Positions 52,380 through 60,862 of a stretch of 64,000 nt of DNA are shown here, piece after piece (within the stretch, counting starts at the first letter, position 1; each line of letters opens with the position of its first letter). The stretch covers positions 186,001-250,000 of the forward strand of contig JAJCZJ010000020.1 of NCBI GenBank assembly GCA_029262455.1. The letters are read 5' to 3'. The translations under genes were made by a program, and so were the position numbers. The notes under the pieces were generated by a model. That model was not told the origin of the DNA. It searched no databases and worked only from the letters and a program-made list of their open reading frames with translations. The DNA comes from Deltaproteobacteria bacterium. GTDB taxonomy: Bacteria > Desulfobacterota > Binatia > HRBIN30 > CADEER01.

Positions 52380-53174
52380 TTGCCAAACGACGAACACGCT
52401 CGCCCCAGCGGCGCGACCGAAGAACCGTTATATGACGTCGCCATTCCAACTCCGACGCACGCCGAACGAGCCCGCACGCTCGCAGTACAATCGGCCACCG
52501 GCACCCTATGCACCATCACTCAGGCGCCCGCTGGGTACCCCTACGGATCGTTTGTGACCGTAGCCCTCGAGCAGGGAAGTCCAACGTTCTTGATCAGTGG
52601 TCTAGCCGAACACACTAAAAACCTCGCCAAGGATCCGCGCTCTTCGCTGTTGATGGCCGAATCGCAAGCCGCAGACCCTTTGGCAAACGGTCGGGTCACC
52701 TTGCTCGGACCCTGCACAAGAGTTGTGGAGGACGGAGCGGCGCGCTCGGCATTCCTCGAAACCCACCCAAACGCGGCCTACTACGCCGACTTCCGCGACT
52801 TCGCGTTCTGGCAGCTCGCAGTCGAGTCAGTCCGCTATATCGGCGGTTACGGCCGCATGTCTTGGGTATCGAAAGAGGACTGGTACGAGGCCACTCCAGA
52901 TCCGCTAGCCGACGCAGCCCAGGGGATCGTCGACCATATGAACGACGACCACGCCGACGCCTTGGTCACCTACTGCCTCGCACGCTCGAGAGCCACCGAG
53001 GTCTCCAGCGCAACCATGACCGGGGTCGACCGCTACGGTTTTGAAATGTCAGCGGCAACGCCGAAAGGTCCGCGACCGATTCGCGTCGCATTTCCTCATA
53101 CAGTTTCAACATCCACGGAAGTCCGAAAGGTCTTGGTCTCCATGTTGCGCGAATCACGCGAAGGCATTGGCTGA
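52380..53174 (+). CDS. HugZ-like pyridoxamine-phosphate-oxidase-fold protein with DUF2470 domain
   Basis: This is a 264-aa protein from a TTG at 52380 with GGGAGA upstream. Residues ~25-165 are a split-barrel flavin/haem-binding domain (TGTLCTITQAPAGYPYGSFV, LISGLAEHTKNLAKDPRSSL, and RYIGGYGRMSWVS). Residues ~180-262 are DUF2470 (IVDHMNDDHADALVTYCLA, with the H-M-N-D-D-H-x-D-A signature). This pair is found in HugZ haem oxygenases and in plant haem-binding regulators. Whether it degrades haem or only binds it cannot be told. The DDN-like F420 protein follows after 41 nt, on the same strand. Confidence 0.88.
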   Translation: MPNDEHARPSGATEEPLYDVAIPTPTHAERARTLAVQSATGTLCTITQAPAGYPYGSFVTVALEQGSPTFLISGLAEHTKNLAKDPRSSLLMAESQAADPLANGRVTLLGPCTRVVEDGAARSAFLETHPNAAYYADFRDFAFWQLAVESVRYIGGYGRMSWVSKEDWYEATPDPLADAAQGIVDHMNDDHADALVTYCLARSRATEVSSATMTGVDRYGFEMSAATPKGPRPIRVAFPHTVSTSTEVRKVLVSMLRESREGIG

Positions 53175-53215
53175 TTCAGCATAACGATCGCCTCTCGACT
53201 CCCCAAGGACGACAG

Positions 53216-53629
53216 ATGTACGACTGGGATACGCTCAACCCGAAGGTGATTGCCGAGTTCCGCGCCAACGGCGGGAAGGTCGAGCAATTCGGCAACCTGC
53301 CTGTCGTCATTCTCCATACGATTGGAGCACGAAGCGGAAAGGTTCGTGAGATCCCTCTCATCGTCGTCATTGACGGAGGCCAGACGCTGATCTTCGGCAC
53401 CAAAGCCGGAGCCCAGAAACATCCAGCTTGGTATTTCAATTTGAAGGCAAAGCCCCGAATCGATGTCGAGATGGGGGATGAGCGATATTCCGCCGACATC
53501 GTCGAGTTGCCAAGAGCGGAAGCCGGCGAGATTTTGCGCCGCCAGGCCGAGAAACTCCCGCAACTCGCGGAGTACGTACGGGCCGCGTCGCCGCGCAGAA
53601 TCCCGGTGTTCTCGATCAAGCGCATTTGA
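53216..53629 (+). CDS. Deazaflavin (F420)-dependent nitroreductase-family protein (DDN/DUF385)
   Basis: This is a 137-aa split-barrel protein. VVILHTIGARSGKVREIPLI carries the F420-binding T-x-G-R-x-S-G-x-x-R core, followed by IVVIDGGQTLIFGTKAGAQK and HPAWYFNLKAKP (H-P-x-W-Y-x-N-L), all family hallmarks. Such enzymes use reduced F420 to reduce quinones, lipids or nitro compounds. No F420 synthesis gene (Fbi) is in the window, so cofactor supply elsewhere in the genome is implied. It lies immediately after the HugZ-like gene. Confidence 0.9.
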   Translation: MYDWDTLNPKVIAEFRANGGKVEQFGNLPVVILHTIGARSGKVREIPLIVVIDGGQTLIFGTKAGAQKHPAWYFNLKAKPRIDVEMGDERYSADIVELPRAEAGEILRRQAEKLPQLAEYVRAASPRRIPVFSIKRI

Positions 53630-53775
53630 TCCGGTCCCTGGAGACAGGGTACGGGCTACAAAGTAGCTACCCCCAGATCCGCCGGTGAGATCCGCCGGCC
53701 ACCCCCTTTAACCCGAGGTGTGTACCCCATAGCCTGCGCCCTGCGCCCTGCACCCAAATCGAAGGAGAATTTCAA

Positions 53776-54957
53776 ATGCGCGAAGCTGTTATTGTCTCAA
53801 CCGCACGCACCGGACTCGCCAAGTCTCACCGTGGCGGATTCAACAACACGGGTGGCGTGGCCATGGCCGGCCACGCGATCAAGCACTCGATCGAGCGCGC
53901 CGGCGTCGACCCGGCCGAAGTCGAGGAAGTCGTCCTCGGCTGTGGGACTCCGCAAGGAACCACCGGCAACAACGTCGGCCGGTTGGCAGCAATCAAGGCC
54001 GGCTGCCCAGTGACGACGACCGGAGTCACCGTCAGTCGTCACTGTTCGTCAGGCCTCAACGCGATCGCGACCGCGGCCGGCCGCATTATCGTCGATGGCT
54101 GTCCCGTCGTAGTCGGAGCGGGTGTCGAGTCGATCACGCACAGCTTGACCGGTACCGGCTTCACTCTCCAGGTCGACAAGCCGCTCGCTCAACAATATCC
54201 CGGACTGTGGATGCCGATGATCGAGACTGCCGATATCGTCGCCGCGCGCTACAACGTCAGTCGCGCATACCAGGACGAGTACTCGCTCGAGAGCCAGAAG
54301 CGCACCGCGGCCGCCCAGGATGCCGGTCTGTACGAACACGAGATCGTGCCGATGGCGACGACGATGATCGTCAAAGACAAGGCAACAGGCGAAACTTCGG
54401 AAGTCGAGTACACGGTCAACAAGGACGAGTGCAACCGCCCCAACACGACGCTCGAAGGTCTTTCGAAGCTGAAGCCGATTCGCGGCGAAGATCAGTTCAT
54501 CACCGCCGGCAACGCCTCACAATTGTCCGATGGAGCGGCATCTGTGGTCATGATGGAAGCCGGCGAAGCCAGCAAACGCGGCCTCGACCCATTGGGAGCA
54601 TTCCGCGGATTTGCAGTCGCCGGCTGTGAACCGGACGAAATGGGTATCGGCCCGGTGTACGCGGTGCCAAAGCTCCTCGATCGGGCTGGGCTCAAAGTCG
54701 ACGACATCGACCTCTGGGAGCTCAACGAAGCCTTCGCCAGCCAGTGTCTCTATTGCCGTGACACCCTCGGCATCGATCCCGAGAAGTACAACGTCAACGG
54801 CGGTTCGATCTCCGTCGGTCATCCGTTCGGCATGACCGGAGCGCGCTGCGTCGGGCACCTACTGCTCGAAGGCAAGCGCCGCAAGGCAAAATGGGGCGTC
54901 GTAACGATGTGCATCGGCGGCGGTCAGGGTGCCGCAGGACTCTTCGAGATCTTCTAG
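53776..54957 (+). CDS. Acetyl-CoA acyltransferase (thiolase)
   Basis: This is a 393-aa thiolase that forms or cleaves 3-ketoacyl-CoA. All catalytic residues are present: nucleophile C90 in SRHCSSGLNA, H349 in VGHPFGMTGAR and C379 in MCIGGGQGAAG; NEAFASQ supplies the Asn-containing loop. The start ATG has GGAGAA 7 nt upstream. The length fits degradative thiolase (FadA-like) or acetyl-CoA acetyltransferase. A strong hairpin follows the stop. With the two acyl-CoA dehydrogenases it fits beta-oxidation-type metabolism, though it lies 22 kb away. Confidence 0.95.
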   Translation: MREAVIVSTARTGLAKSHRGGFNNTGGVAMAGHAIKHSIERAGVDPAEVEEVVLGCGTPQGTTGNNVGRLAAIKAGCPVTTTGVTVSRHCSSGLNAIATAAGRIIVDGCPVVVGAGVESITHSLTGTGFTLQVDKPLAQQYPGLWMPMIETADIVAARYNVSRAYQDEYSLESQKRTAAAQDAGLYEHEIVPMATTMIVKDKATGETSEVEYTVNKDECNRPNTTLEGLSKLKPIRGEDQFITAGNASQLSDGAASVVMMEAGEASKRGLDPLGAFRGFAVAGCEPDEMGIGPVYAVPKLLDRAGLKVDDIDLWELNEAFASQCLYCRDTLGIDPEKYNVNGGSISVGHPFGMTGARCVGHLLLEGKRRKAKWGVVTMCIGGGQGAAGLFEIF

Positions 54958-54970
54958 TCACTCGATTCCG

Positions 54971-55010
54971 ACGCTGGTGCCGCACGCGACCGTGCATGCG
55001 GCACCGGCGT
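54971..55010 (+). terminator. Hairpin after the thiolase gene
   Basis: ACGCTGGTGCCGCA (54971-54984) pairs with TGCGGCACCGGCGT (54997-55010) in a 14-bp stem with one T-G pair and a 12-nt loop, 13 nt after the thiolase stop. There is no T-run. It argues that the next gene starts downstream of here. Confidence 0.6.
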
Positions 55011-55081
55011 CGCCCGATCGAGGCCACCCTCGGTGGGGGGGGCGCTCGCACTCACGCCCCCCATCCGGTACGTCTGATCTC

Positions 55082-55462
55082 TTGGACTCTCAGACAAGCA
55101 CCGAATACGACTGCGTCGCCTGTGGGCGCTGCTGCTACTACAACGCGCCGAACTACGTGCTCCTCTACCCCGAGGACATCTCGGATTTCGGTCCCGCCGC
55201 GATCGCCAAACACACGGTAAAATCGACCCTCTCCGCCAATTCGCTACGCCCGGGAGAAGACGGCTCCGAGATCTACATGAGGATGGAGAACGGCCACTGC
55301 TGCGCACTCGATGTGAACCCGGGTGTCAGCTACGCCTGCTCGATCTACAAGGACCGCCCGCTGCTTTGCCGCATGTACGAACCGGGCAGTGTCGACTGTC
55401 TCGACGCCAGGAAGCGACCGACACAAGAGATGCCGCCAGAGCCCAAGACGAGCGGCAACTAG
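55082..55462 (+). CDS. YkgJ-family cysteine cluster protein
   Basis: This is a small soluble protein with the CxxCxxCC-type cluster motif, CVACGRCCYYNAP near the N-terminus, then GHCCALD, YACSIYKDRPLLCRMYEP and VDCLDA: eight to nine Cys likely binding a zinc or Fe-S cluster. The start is uncertain: a TTG at 55082 is used (126 aa), because the frame upstream to 54929 runs through the thiolase 3' end and its hairpin. The role of the family is unknown. Its stop overlaps the stop of the convergent gene by 4 nt. Confidence 0.82.
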   Translation: MDSQTSTEYDCVACGRCCYYNAPNYVLLYPEDISDFGPAAIAKHTVKSTLSANSLRPGEDGSEIYMRMENGHCCALDVNPGVSYACSIYKDRPLLCRMYEPGSVDCLDARKRPTQEMPPEPKTSGN

Positions 55463-55845
55463 CAGTCCGCAGGACGCTTGCGCGTTTTGGCCAACAGACG
55501 GGCAGCCACGAAAGTGAACAGAGTGCCGAAGAACCCTGCCGCGATTTCGCGCCAACTCATCGTTGACCAATAGAAGACCGAGTAGCCTGCGAAACAAACG
55601 AAGTAAGCGCCAAAGATGTACTCCGCGATGCGACTACGGCGAAACAGCGCGATCATGCCAACCAAGGTAAGAGTCGCAAACACCGCCAGGATCGCCGCGC
55701 TCCACAAGTCTCCGCTGGAATATAGGTGCGCCGCAAAAAACACTGCGGCAACAACCGCGAAAACCCACGGGAGAACGACTTCCACCAGAGTCAGCCAGCC
55801 TTCGATGCCAAGCTTCTCGGGACCCTCGTTCGTGCCGTTTTCCAT
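55459..55845 (-). CDS. Four-helix inner-membrane protein, DUF2569-like
   Basis: This is a 128-aa protein with four TM helices at about 20-42 (VEVVLPWVFAVVAAVFFAAH), 47-68, 75-95 and 103-120, and short charged ends. The start EKLGIEGWLTLVEV resembles the GxGGWL opening of DUF2569/YdgK membrane proteins, though the match is short. The function is unknown. Single gene, convergent with the YkgJ gene. Confidence 0.65.
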   Translation of the reverse strand: MENGTNEGPEKLGIEGWLTLVEVVLPWVFAVVAAVFFAAHLYSSGDLWSAAILAVFATLTLVGMIALFRRSRIAEYIFGAYFVCFAGYSVFYWSTMSWREIAAGFFGTLFTFVAARLLAKTRKRPADC

Positions 55846-55916
55846 CGCTCAGCTATTCAACCGTCGTACCGCCCGCCGAGACTATCTTAGGCAAATTAGT
55901 GGTTCAGGACACCGAC

Positions 55917-56465
55917 CTATAGACCCAGCTCGGCCACCCACGTCCGCAGGGCCGGCAAGGCATCGTCCCCCCAGGCCGCTGTGGCACGCGCCCGGCAGAA
56001 TTCGGCGAACAGGTGATCGAGGACGCCGATCGCATCCTCAATATCCGCAAGCCGCAAGAACAGGTCATTCTCGAATGCCGCACGGCGGTCGTCCGATGGT
56101 CCTGGGTCACGGTCTCCGAGCGGGGGACAGCGCATGGAGTCGTAGGTCAGCAGGCCGCCGTCGAGTGTCAGCTCCCAGCGCCGTTCTCCACGAGTGATCG
56201 ACAGTCGGGCCCGATCGAGCAGCTTGCCACGACGGAGCCCGGCACCGAGCTCTGGGCGAATATCGCCCTCATCTACGAGTGACAACTGGGCGCCTGGGTC
56301 GCCGCCGGCCTCGAGGACGATTCGATTCCCGAGCGAAAGCTCGACGATTTCGCCTTCGATCTCGATGCGGCCGCCCTCCTCTTCGAGCCGTCCAACCAGC
56401 CACGTAAGGAATTCGCGGCCCAAAAAGCGCTTGGACTCGACGACGGCGAGAAACGTCTCCTTCAC
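55917..56465 (-). CDS. Partner protein of RdgC (C-terminal half of delta-type RdgC)
   Basis: This is a 182-aa soluble protein. FLGREFLTWLVGRLEEEGG near the N-terminus, SLGNRIVLEAGGDPG, RGERRWELTLDGGLLTYDSM and the C-terminal LDHLFAEFCRARATAAW plus ALRTWVAELGL follow the layout I recall from the region that comes after the RdgC core in delta-type genomes. The start overlaps the RdgC stop by 4 nt (ATGA), so the two are coupled; together they add up to about 411 aa. It probably forms one RdgC-like DNA-binding complex. The assignment is by pattern and genomic position. Confidence 0.55.
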   Translation of the reverse strand: MKETFLAVVESKRFLGREFLTWLVGRLEEEGGRIEIEGEIVELSLGNRIVLEAGGDPGAQLSLVDEGDIRPELGAGLRRGKLLDRARLSITRGERRWELTLDGGLLTYDSMRCPPLGDRDPGPSDDRRAAFENDLFLRLADIEDAIGVLDHLFAEFCRARATAAWGDDALPALRTWVAELGL

Positions 56466-57151
56466 AACAGCTCCGTCTCCTGCAACAGCACACCTTGGCC
56501 ATTGCCGTTCATTGCTGGAGCGGCGGGATCGACAGCGCCCGGAACCAGACGCGAGGGCTCGACCTCGCGCACTCCATCGACAATCTCGTCGGAAACACCG
56601 ACTCGCTCGGCAGCCAAATACGGGATCATCGGAATCGGTGCGACGCCAAAAGTCTCGCGAAAGAGCGTCGAGAACTTCTCGCGCGCGCCCTTAGACTTTC
56701 CGCTGAAATAGACCGCTTCGGTTTCGAGATTCCAGGCGCATTCGAAGAGCTTGGGGTTGGGCAAAGCGCGCGCCAGTAGGGTCGACTCCACGTCTTCCTT
56801 GATCTCGCGCTTGGTGTGCCGACTGAGTCGCTCGACGCCTTGCTCCAGCATCCGCGATTCCTCCAAGCGCCGCCGTTCGATCCAGGCCAACTTCGAAGGC
56901 ACCGTGCGGGTGTCGAAGCGGAAGCCGACGACCAGGTACTGTTGAAAAAACAGGTCGGTCACATCGAACTCGGTCACCAGCGGATCATGCATCGTCACCC
57001 AACCGAAGGCGTCCGACTTCGGCATTCCGACTTCATCGTGATCCCGGAAGGCATGCGCGGACACCGCGTCCGCAATCGCGATACGGTCGATATTCTTAGG
57101 CGGCTTCGCGTGCAGCCGGACGATTGTCGAAGTAGCAGAAAGAAATCCCAT
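56462..57151 (-). CDS. rdgC: RdgC-family recombination-associated protein
   Basis: RdgC forms a ring on double-stranded DNA and limits RecA-driven recombination. This 229-aa protein starts at the ATG at 57151 (MGFLSATSTIVRLHAKPP); an in-frame start at 57211 adds 20 residues unlike the family. GWVTMHDPLVTEFDVTD, QQYLVVGFRFDTRTVPSKL and the long charged helix RLSRHTKREIKEDVESTLLA with the ALPNPKLFEC turn match the RdgC core (compare W-V-P-P and RKLKKTEKDSLKDEV in E. coli). A short C-terminal Pro/Ala/Gly tail follows where E. coli RdgC (303 aa) continues; that part may be supplied by the next gene, which overlaps by 4 nt. Confidence 0.78.
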   Translation of the reverse strand: MGFLSATSTIVRLHAKPPKNIDRIAIADAVSAHAFRDHDEVGMPKSDAFGWVTMHDPLVTEFDVTDLFFQQYLVVGFRFDTRTVPSKLAWIERRRLEESRMLEQGVERLSRHTKREIKEDVESTLLARALPNPKLFECAWNLETEAVYFSGKSKGAREKFSTLFRETFGVAPIPMIPYLAAERVGVSDEIVDGVREVEPSRLVPGAVDPAAPAMNGNGQGVLLQETELL

Positions 57152-57261
57152 GGGGGCCGCGAAGTAGCACCGTCCATCGGAGGCATGCAAGGCCTGGGGG
57201 CGGGTTGACACCGATTTTCCTCAGCCAGGTTCTTCGGCCGAGTTCAAACGCGAGGGTGGTG

Positions 57262-58638
57262 TCAATTCTGGTTTCGGTTGTCGGAGCGATCAGCGTCTGG
57301 GGCGTAGCCGAGATTGCGGAGTACCTGGAGGTCCTGTTCTTCCAGACGGGGCGCGTCGGCCGCCGGCCGGTCGAGCGACTCCTTCCACTCGCTCAAGGCT
57401 CCCTTGAGTCGCTCGACTACGGTCGGATAAATATTGGCTACGTCGTCGAGTTCTTCCGGGTCGACCGAGAGATTGTAGAGCTCAAAGTGCACACCCTCAC
57501 CGCGCGGGTCCCAAGTTGGCTGTCCGGACCACAAACGGTCGTTACTCTTCGGCGTACGCATCAGCAGCTTCCAGCGCCGATCGCGGACAGCCAATTCGTG
57601 GTGCCCGTCCTCGAAATAGTAGCGGCTGTGGAACGACATAGCACGCTGGAGACGACGTTCTTTCCCCTCGAGGAGTTGCACGAGACTCTCGCCCCGCGTC
57701 CCAGCTTCTACTGGGATCCCGGCGAGATCGAGAATCGTCGTTCGCACGTCGAATAGATCCACCGGCTCCCGAACCCGGCCCGGCTCGGCGATCATTGGCG
57801 CGTCAATGATCAGAGGGACATTGAGAACCTCGTCGTACATGACGTTCTGATGCCCTTGAACACCGTGCTCCCCGAAGGCCTCACCGTGGTCCGCTGTAAA
57901 AATGAAGAGAATGTCATCCCAATCGCCTCGCGCCTGCAGGTGCGCCACGATGTCGCCGAAGCTGGCATCCACCCTCCGAACCTCAGCATCATAGGGTAAC
58001 GAATCTGGCTCGAGGTACGGATTGTCTGCCGAATACGGCAAGTGCGGATCCATGTCATGAACCCACAAGAAGAAACGATCGTGGGAGTTCTCTTCAATCC
58101 AACGTAGCGCCTCTTGCTCGGGAACCGCAAAGGCGATTTTGTGCTCACCCTCCTCCGCCAAGTCGTACTCGTCCGGGTAGACCTCGTCGAAACCGCGCGT
58201 AAAGCCCATCTCCGGCTGCAACAAGACCGAATGGCTGTTGAACTGCGCGGTTCGGTACCCCTCGCCCTGCAAAATCTCGGCGAGGGTCGCCCACTGGGAA
58301 GGGATGCCGGTCTCGTTCGTGTAAATCGCCATCTCGCTCGGATACCTGCCCGTAAAAAACGCCGCCAACGAAGGCACGGTCCAGGGCGACGGCGCCGAAG
58401 CGCGGTCAAATACGACTGCGTCGCGCGCCCACGCATCGATATGCGGCGATGTTGTCGCGGCATCGTAGCCATAGACGCCGAGACGACCGGCTCGCAGTGT
58501 ATCGACAGTGAATAGGACAATCTTGTCGGCATGCCATCGCGCCGGCCCTACCGCCGAGCGATTTGAACTCAGTCGGGCGTAGCCCAGCACACCTACAATC
58601 GTTGCGATCAGCACGACCGCTAAGCTCCGAAACCACAT
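57262..58638 (-). CDS. Alkaline-phosphatase/sulfatase-fold protein, membrane-anchored
   Basis: This is a 458-aa protein from the ATG at 58638, which opens a signal anchor (MWFRSLAVVLIATIVGVLG). The catalytic fold: IVLFTVDTLRAGRLGVYGYD (metal Asp), T87-V-P-S90 followed by Leu where sulfatases have Arg, DMDPHLPYSADNPY, and FTADHGEAFGEHGVQGHQN (metal Asp-His). Thr sits at the nucleophile site, so it may be a transferase or phosphohydrolase. The C-terminus has VLRNLGYAPDADR, the LxxLGY motif common to the three phosphatase-fold proteins of the window. It is divergent from the lipoxygenase and 110 bp upstream of rdgC. Confidence 0.87.
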   Translation of the reverse strand: MWFRSLAVVLIATIVGVLGYARLSSNRSAVGPARWHADKIVLFTVDTLRAGRLGVYGYDAATTSPHIDAWARDAVVFDRASAPSPWTVPSLAAFFTGRYPSEMAIYTNETGIPSQWATLAEILQGEGYRTAQFNSHSVLLQPEMGFTRGFDEVYPDEYDLAEEGEHKIAFAVPEQEALRWIEENSHDRFFLWVHDMDPHLPYSADNPYLEPDSLPYDAEVRRVDASFGDIVAHLQARGDWDDILFIFTADHGEAFGEHGVQGHQNVMYDEVLNVPLIIDAPMIAEPGRVREPVDLFDVRTTILDLAGIPVEAGTRGESLVQLLEGKERRLQRAMSFHSRYYFEDGHHELAVRDRRWKLLMRTPKSNDRLWSGQPTWDPRGEGVHFELYNLSVDPEELDDVANIYPTVVERLKGALSEWKESLDRPAADAPRLEEQDLQVLRNLGYAPDADRSDNRNQN

Positions 58639-58961
58639 CACCGCAATTCTATTTCGCCACCGGATACCCGGGACCGCAGTGGCATACCACAAAGCGATCC
58701 GCGATCTCCACAGCCGACTTCTATTGCCCTCTCCGGCGACGCCCTGAGTTTACACACGGAAAAACATGCGTCACCCGTACCGCCTCTCGCAATTTGCGGG
58801 TCGAAAGGAATCGGAGGTATGCCGGATCCTACGTACATTCCCTAAAGCCGTTGCACTTGAAAGCAACCGACAAAGTGTGGAGCACTCAGGCGAGCCGACA
58901 GGCCTCAGACTTCGCCCACACGCACACGGTCTGCCAACGATCACCTCACAAGGAGGCCCCA
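58639..58961. other. Intergenic region between the phosphatase-fold gene and the lipoxygenase
   Basis: This is 323 bp that must hold two divergent promoters. An AGGAGG at 58951-58956 sits 5 nt before the lipoxygenase ATG, the strongest ribosome binding site in the window. Frames crossing it are not conserved-looking. No clear -35/-10 pair, hairpin or repeat was found. Confidence 0.4.
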
Positions 58962-60851
58962 ATGAGTGAGTTTACCACGCCCGCGAACACTTCCGACTCC
59001 GACAAGCAGAAGCGCGAAGAGGAACTCGAACTCAACCGCGAAATGTACGAGTTTGACCAGACCTATCTACCGCCGATCTCTACGCTCAAATTGCATCGTG
59101 AGGGGACCGACCTGGAAGCCGTCGGGATGGCCGCTGCCGAGCCAAAGTCCGGCGCAGAGATCATGCTACCGGACCATCTCCTGAGGGCTGTTGAGATGAT
59201 CGCCGGGGACGACTCCGCAGAGGAAGAGGTGATCAAGACGGTCGCAGAGACCGAGCATGTCGTCGAAGTGGCGGAGGCAGACCTCGAAGGAATTTTCGGC
59301 CCCGCGGTCGCCGAGTACGACAAAGACACGGGCGTGCCGAAACAAGAAGTTCCACCGCTGTTCAGCTATCTGCTGCCGCGGGGCGTGAACAACTTCCTCT
59401 CGGAAAGAAAGCGCAAGAAGCTAATCGCCAACTCACCCCCCTTGAACAATCCGCCGGACTACCAGGCGTACCTCGAACCATTCAGCGATATCGACAAGTT
59501 CAACGGCTTTTCTGACATCACCAGCATTTGGGATCAGGACTCGATCTTCGGCTGGCAGCGACTCGCCGGCGTGAACCCCCGAGTGATCCAAGCACTGAAC
59601 GCGGAGAAGTTGACGACCTTGCTCGAAAAAATGCCCCTCAAGGATGAGCACATCGCTGCCATAGCCGGTGCCGGTGCAACCTTGGACGGCGAAGTGGCAA
59701 GCAACCGCCTCTACTACAGCGATTACGCTCTTCTCGATGGGTTACCGATGCAAGCCGGCCGGCATTTACACCCCTGCATCGGAGTTTTCTGGTCAAACGC
59801 TGCAGGCAACCAATTGCTGCCGGTGGCCATCCAACTAACTCAAACTCCGGGTCGCGTAAGAACCCCAGCCGACGCTGATTGGGAGATGGCGCGGCTGCAC
59901 TTCCAGGTCGCCGACTTCAACTACCACGAGATGGGAACACACCTCAGCGAGGCCCACTTCGCACAAGAGGCCTTCGTCATCGGAGCGCGGCGCAACCTAC
60001 CCAACAAACATCCAATCGGGGCTTTCCTGTACCAAATCTATTTCGCACTGCTCTACAACAACACCCTCGGGCGGCTGCAGTTGGTCAATAAAGGGGGATT
60101 TGTCGAGAAGATGATGGCCGGTGAACTCGAGACCGGCAGCCTCGCCATTGTAAGCCGGTTCTACCGCGACGAGTGGAAGTGGGACGATTGGAATCTCGAC
60201 ACCTTCCTCACGAATCAGGGCACAACCGATACGACGGCCCTGCCCACCTATCCCTACCGCGACGACGGCCTACCTCTCTACAAGGCGATTCAGAAGTTCA
60301 CCGCGGCCTACGTGGCGGCATGGTACGACCAGGATTCTGACGTTCAGGCTGACAACCAAATCAAGGATTGGGTCGCCGACCTCGTCGCGCCCGACAAAGG
60401 CAACTTGGCAGTCAAAGGTTTCCCCACCGCTATTACGACTCGCGGCGGTCTAGCCGAGGTTCTCGCACGCCTCGCATGGCAGGCAAGCGCCGGCCACGGC
60501 GGGATCAACTACAGCCAGTACCAGTACTTCGCCTGGGTCCCCAACTCGCCGGGCGCCGCCTACAGCGACGATGCTCCGTTTATGGCGGCTCTACCCGCGG
60601 GAACGCCAACCGCCTACCAATTGAACATCTTGAATGTCCTCACCTACAAGATCTTTGGCCGACTCGGAGAGTACGATAGCAGCTTCAGCAGTGGTCTGAA
60701 CAACGACGCCAAGGGTGCCGTCAACGATTTCAGGAACGCCCTCAAGGGTCTCTCTGACGCAGTGGCTAGCCGCAACGCAACCTTCCCCCGTACGTCTCTG
60801 ACGTATCCATGGCTCGACCCAGCACAGCTCCCGAACAGCACCAACATCTGA
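58962..60851 (+). CDS. Lipoxygenase (non-haem iron dioxygenase)
   Basis: This is a 629-aa enzyme that adds O2 to polyunsaturated fatty acids. Iron ligands of the family are all in place: H322 and H327 in NYHEMGTH (H-x4-H), H512 and N516 in AGHGGIN, and the C-terminal Ile629 whose carboxylate binds iron. HLSEAHFAQEAFVIGARRNL and KHPIGAFLYQIYF follow the plant/animal core order. No signal peptide or PLAT domain is seen; the first ~110 residues are an acidic helical extension. Lipoxygenases are scattered and uncommon in bacteria, mostly in Proteobacteria, cyanobacteria and myxobacteria. A near-consensus RBS precedes it and a perfect 23-bp hairpin follows, so it is a monocistronic, well-expressed gene. 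Confidence 0.93.
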   Translation: MSEFTTPANTSDSDKQKREEELELNREMYEFDQTYLPPISTLKLHREGTDLEAVGMAAAEPKSGAEIMLPDHLLRAVEMIAGDDSAEEEVIKTVAETEHVVEVAEADLEGIFGPAVAEYDKDTGVPKQEVPPLFSYLLPRGVNNFLSERKRKKLIANSPPLNNPPDYQAYLEPFSDIDKFNGFSDITSIWDQDSIFGWQRLAGVNPRVIQALNAEKLTTLLEKMPLKDEHIAAIAGAGATLDGEVASNRLYYSDYALLDGLPMQAGRHLHPCIGVFWSNAAGNQLLPVAIQLTQTPGRVRTPADADWEMARLHFQVADFNYHEMGTHLSEAHFAQEAFVIGARRNLPNKHPIGAFLYQIYFALLYNNTLGRLQLVNKGGFVEKMMAGELETGSLAIVSRFYRDEWKWDDWNLDTFLTNQGTTDTTALPTYPYRDDGLPLYKAIQKFTAAYVAAWYDQDSDVQADNQIKDWVADLVAPDKGNLAVKGFPTAITTRGGLAEVLARLAWQASAGHGGINYSQYQYFAWVPNSPGAAYSDDAPFMAALPAGTPTAYQLNILNVLTYKIFGRLGEYDSSFSSGLNNDAKGAVNDFRNALKGLSDAVASRNATFPRTSLTYPWLDPAQLPNSTNI

Positions 60852-60862
60852 ACTAACAGCCT

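Noticed and set aside
53675-53698. Two direct copies of AGATCCGCCGG, 13 nt apart, before the thiolase gene.
   Set aside because: Too short for an attachment site or a MITE; no integrase or transposase is near. Could be a chance duplication or a weak operator.
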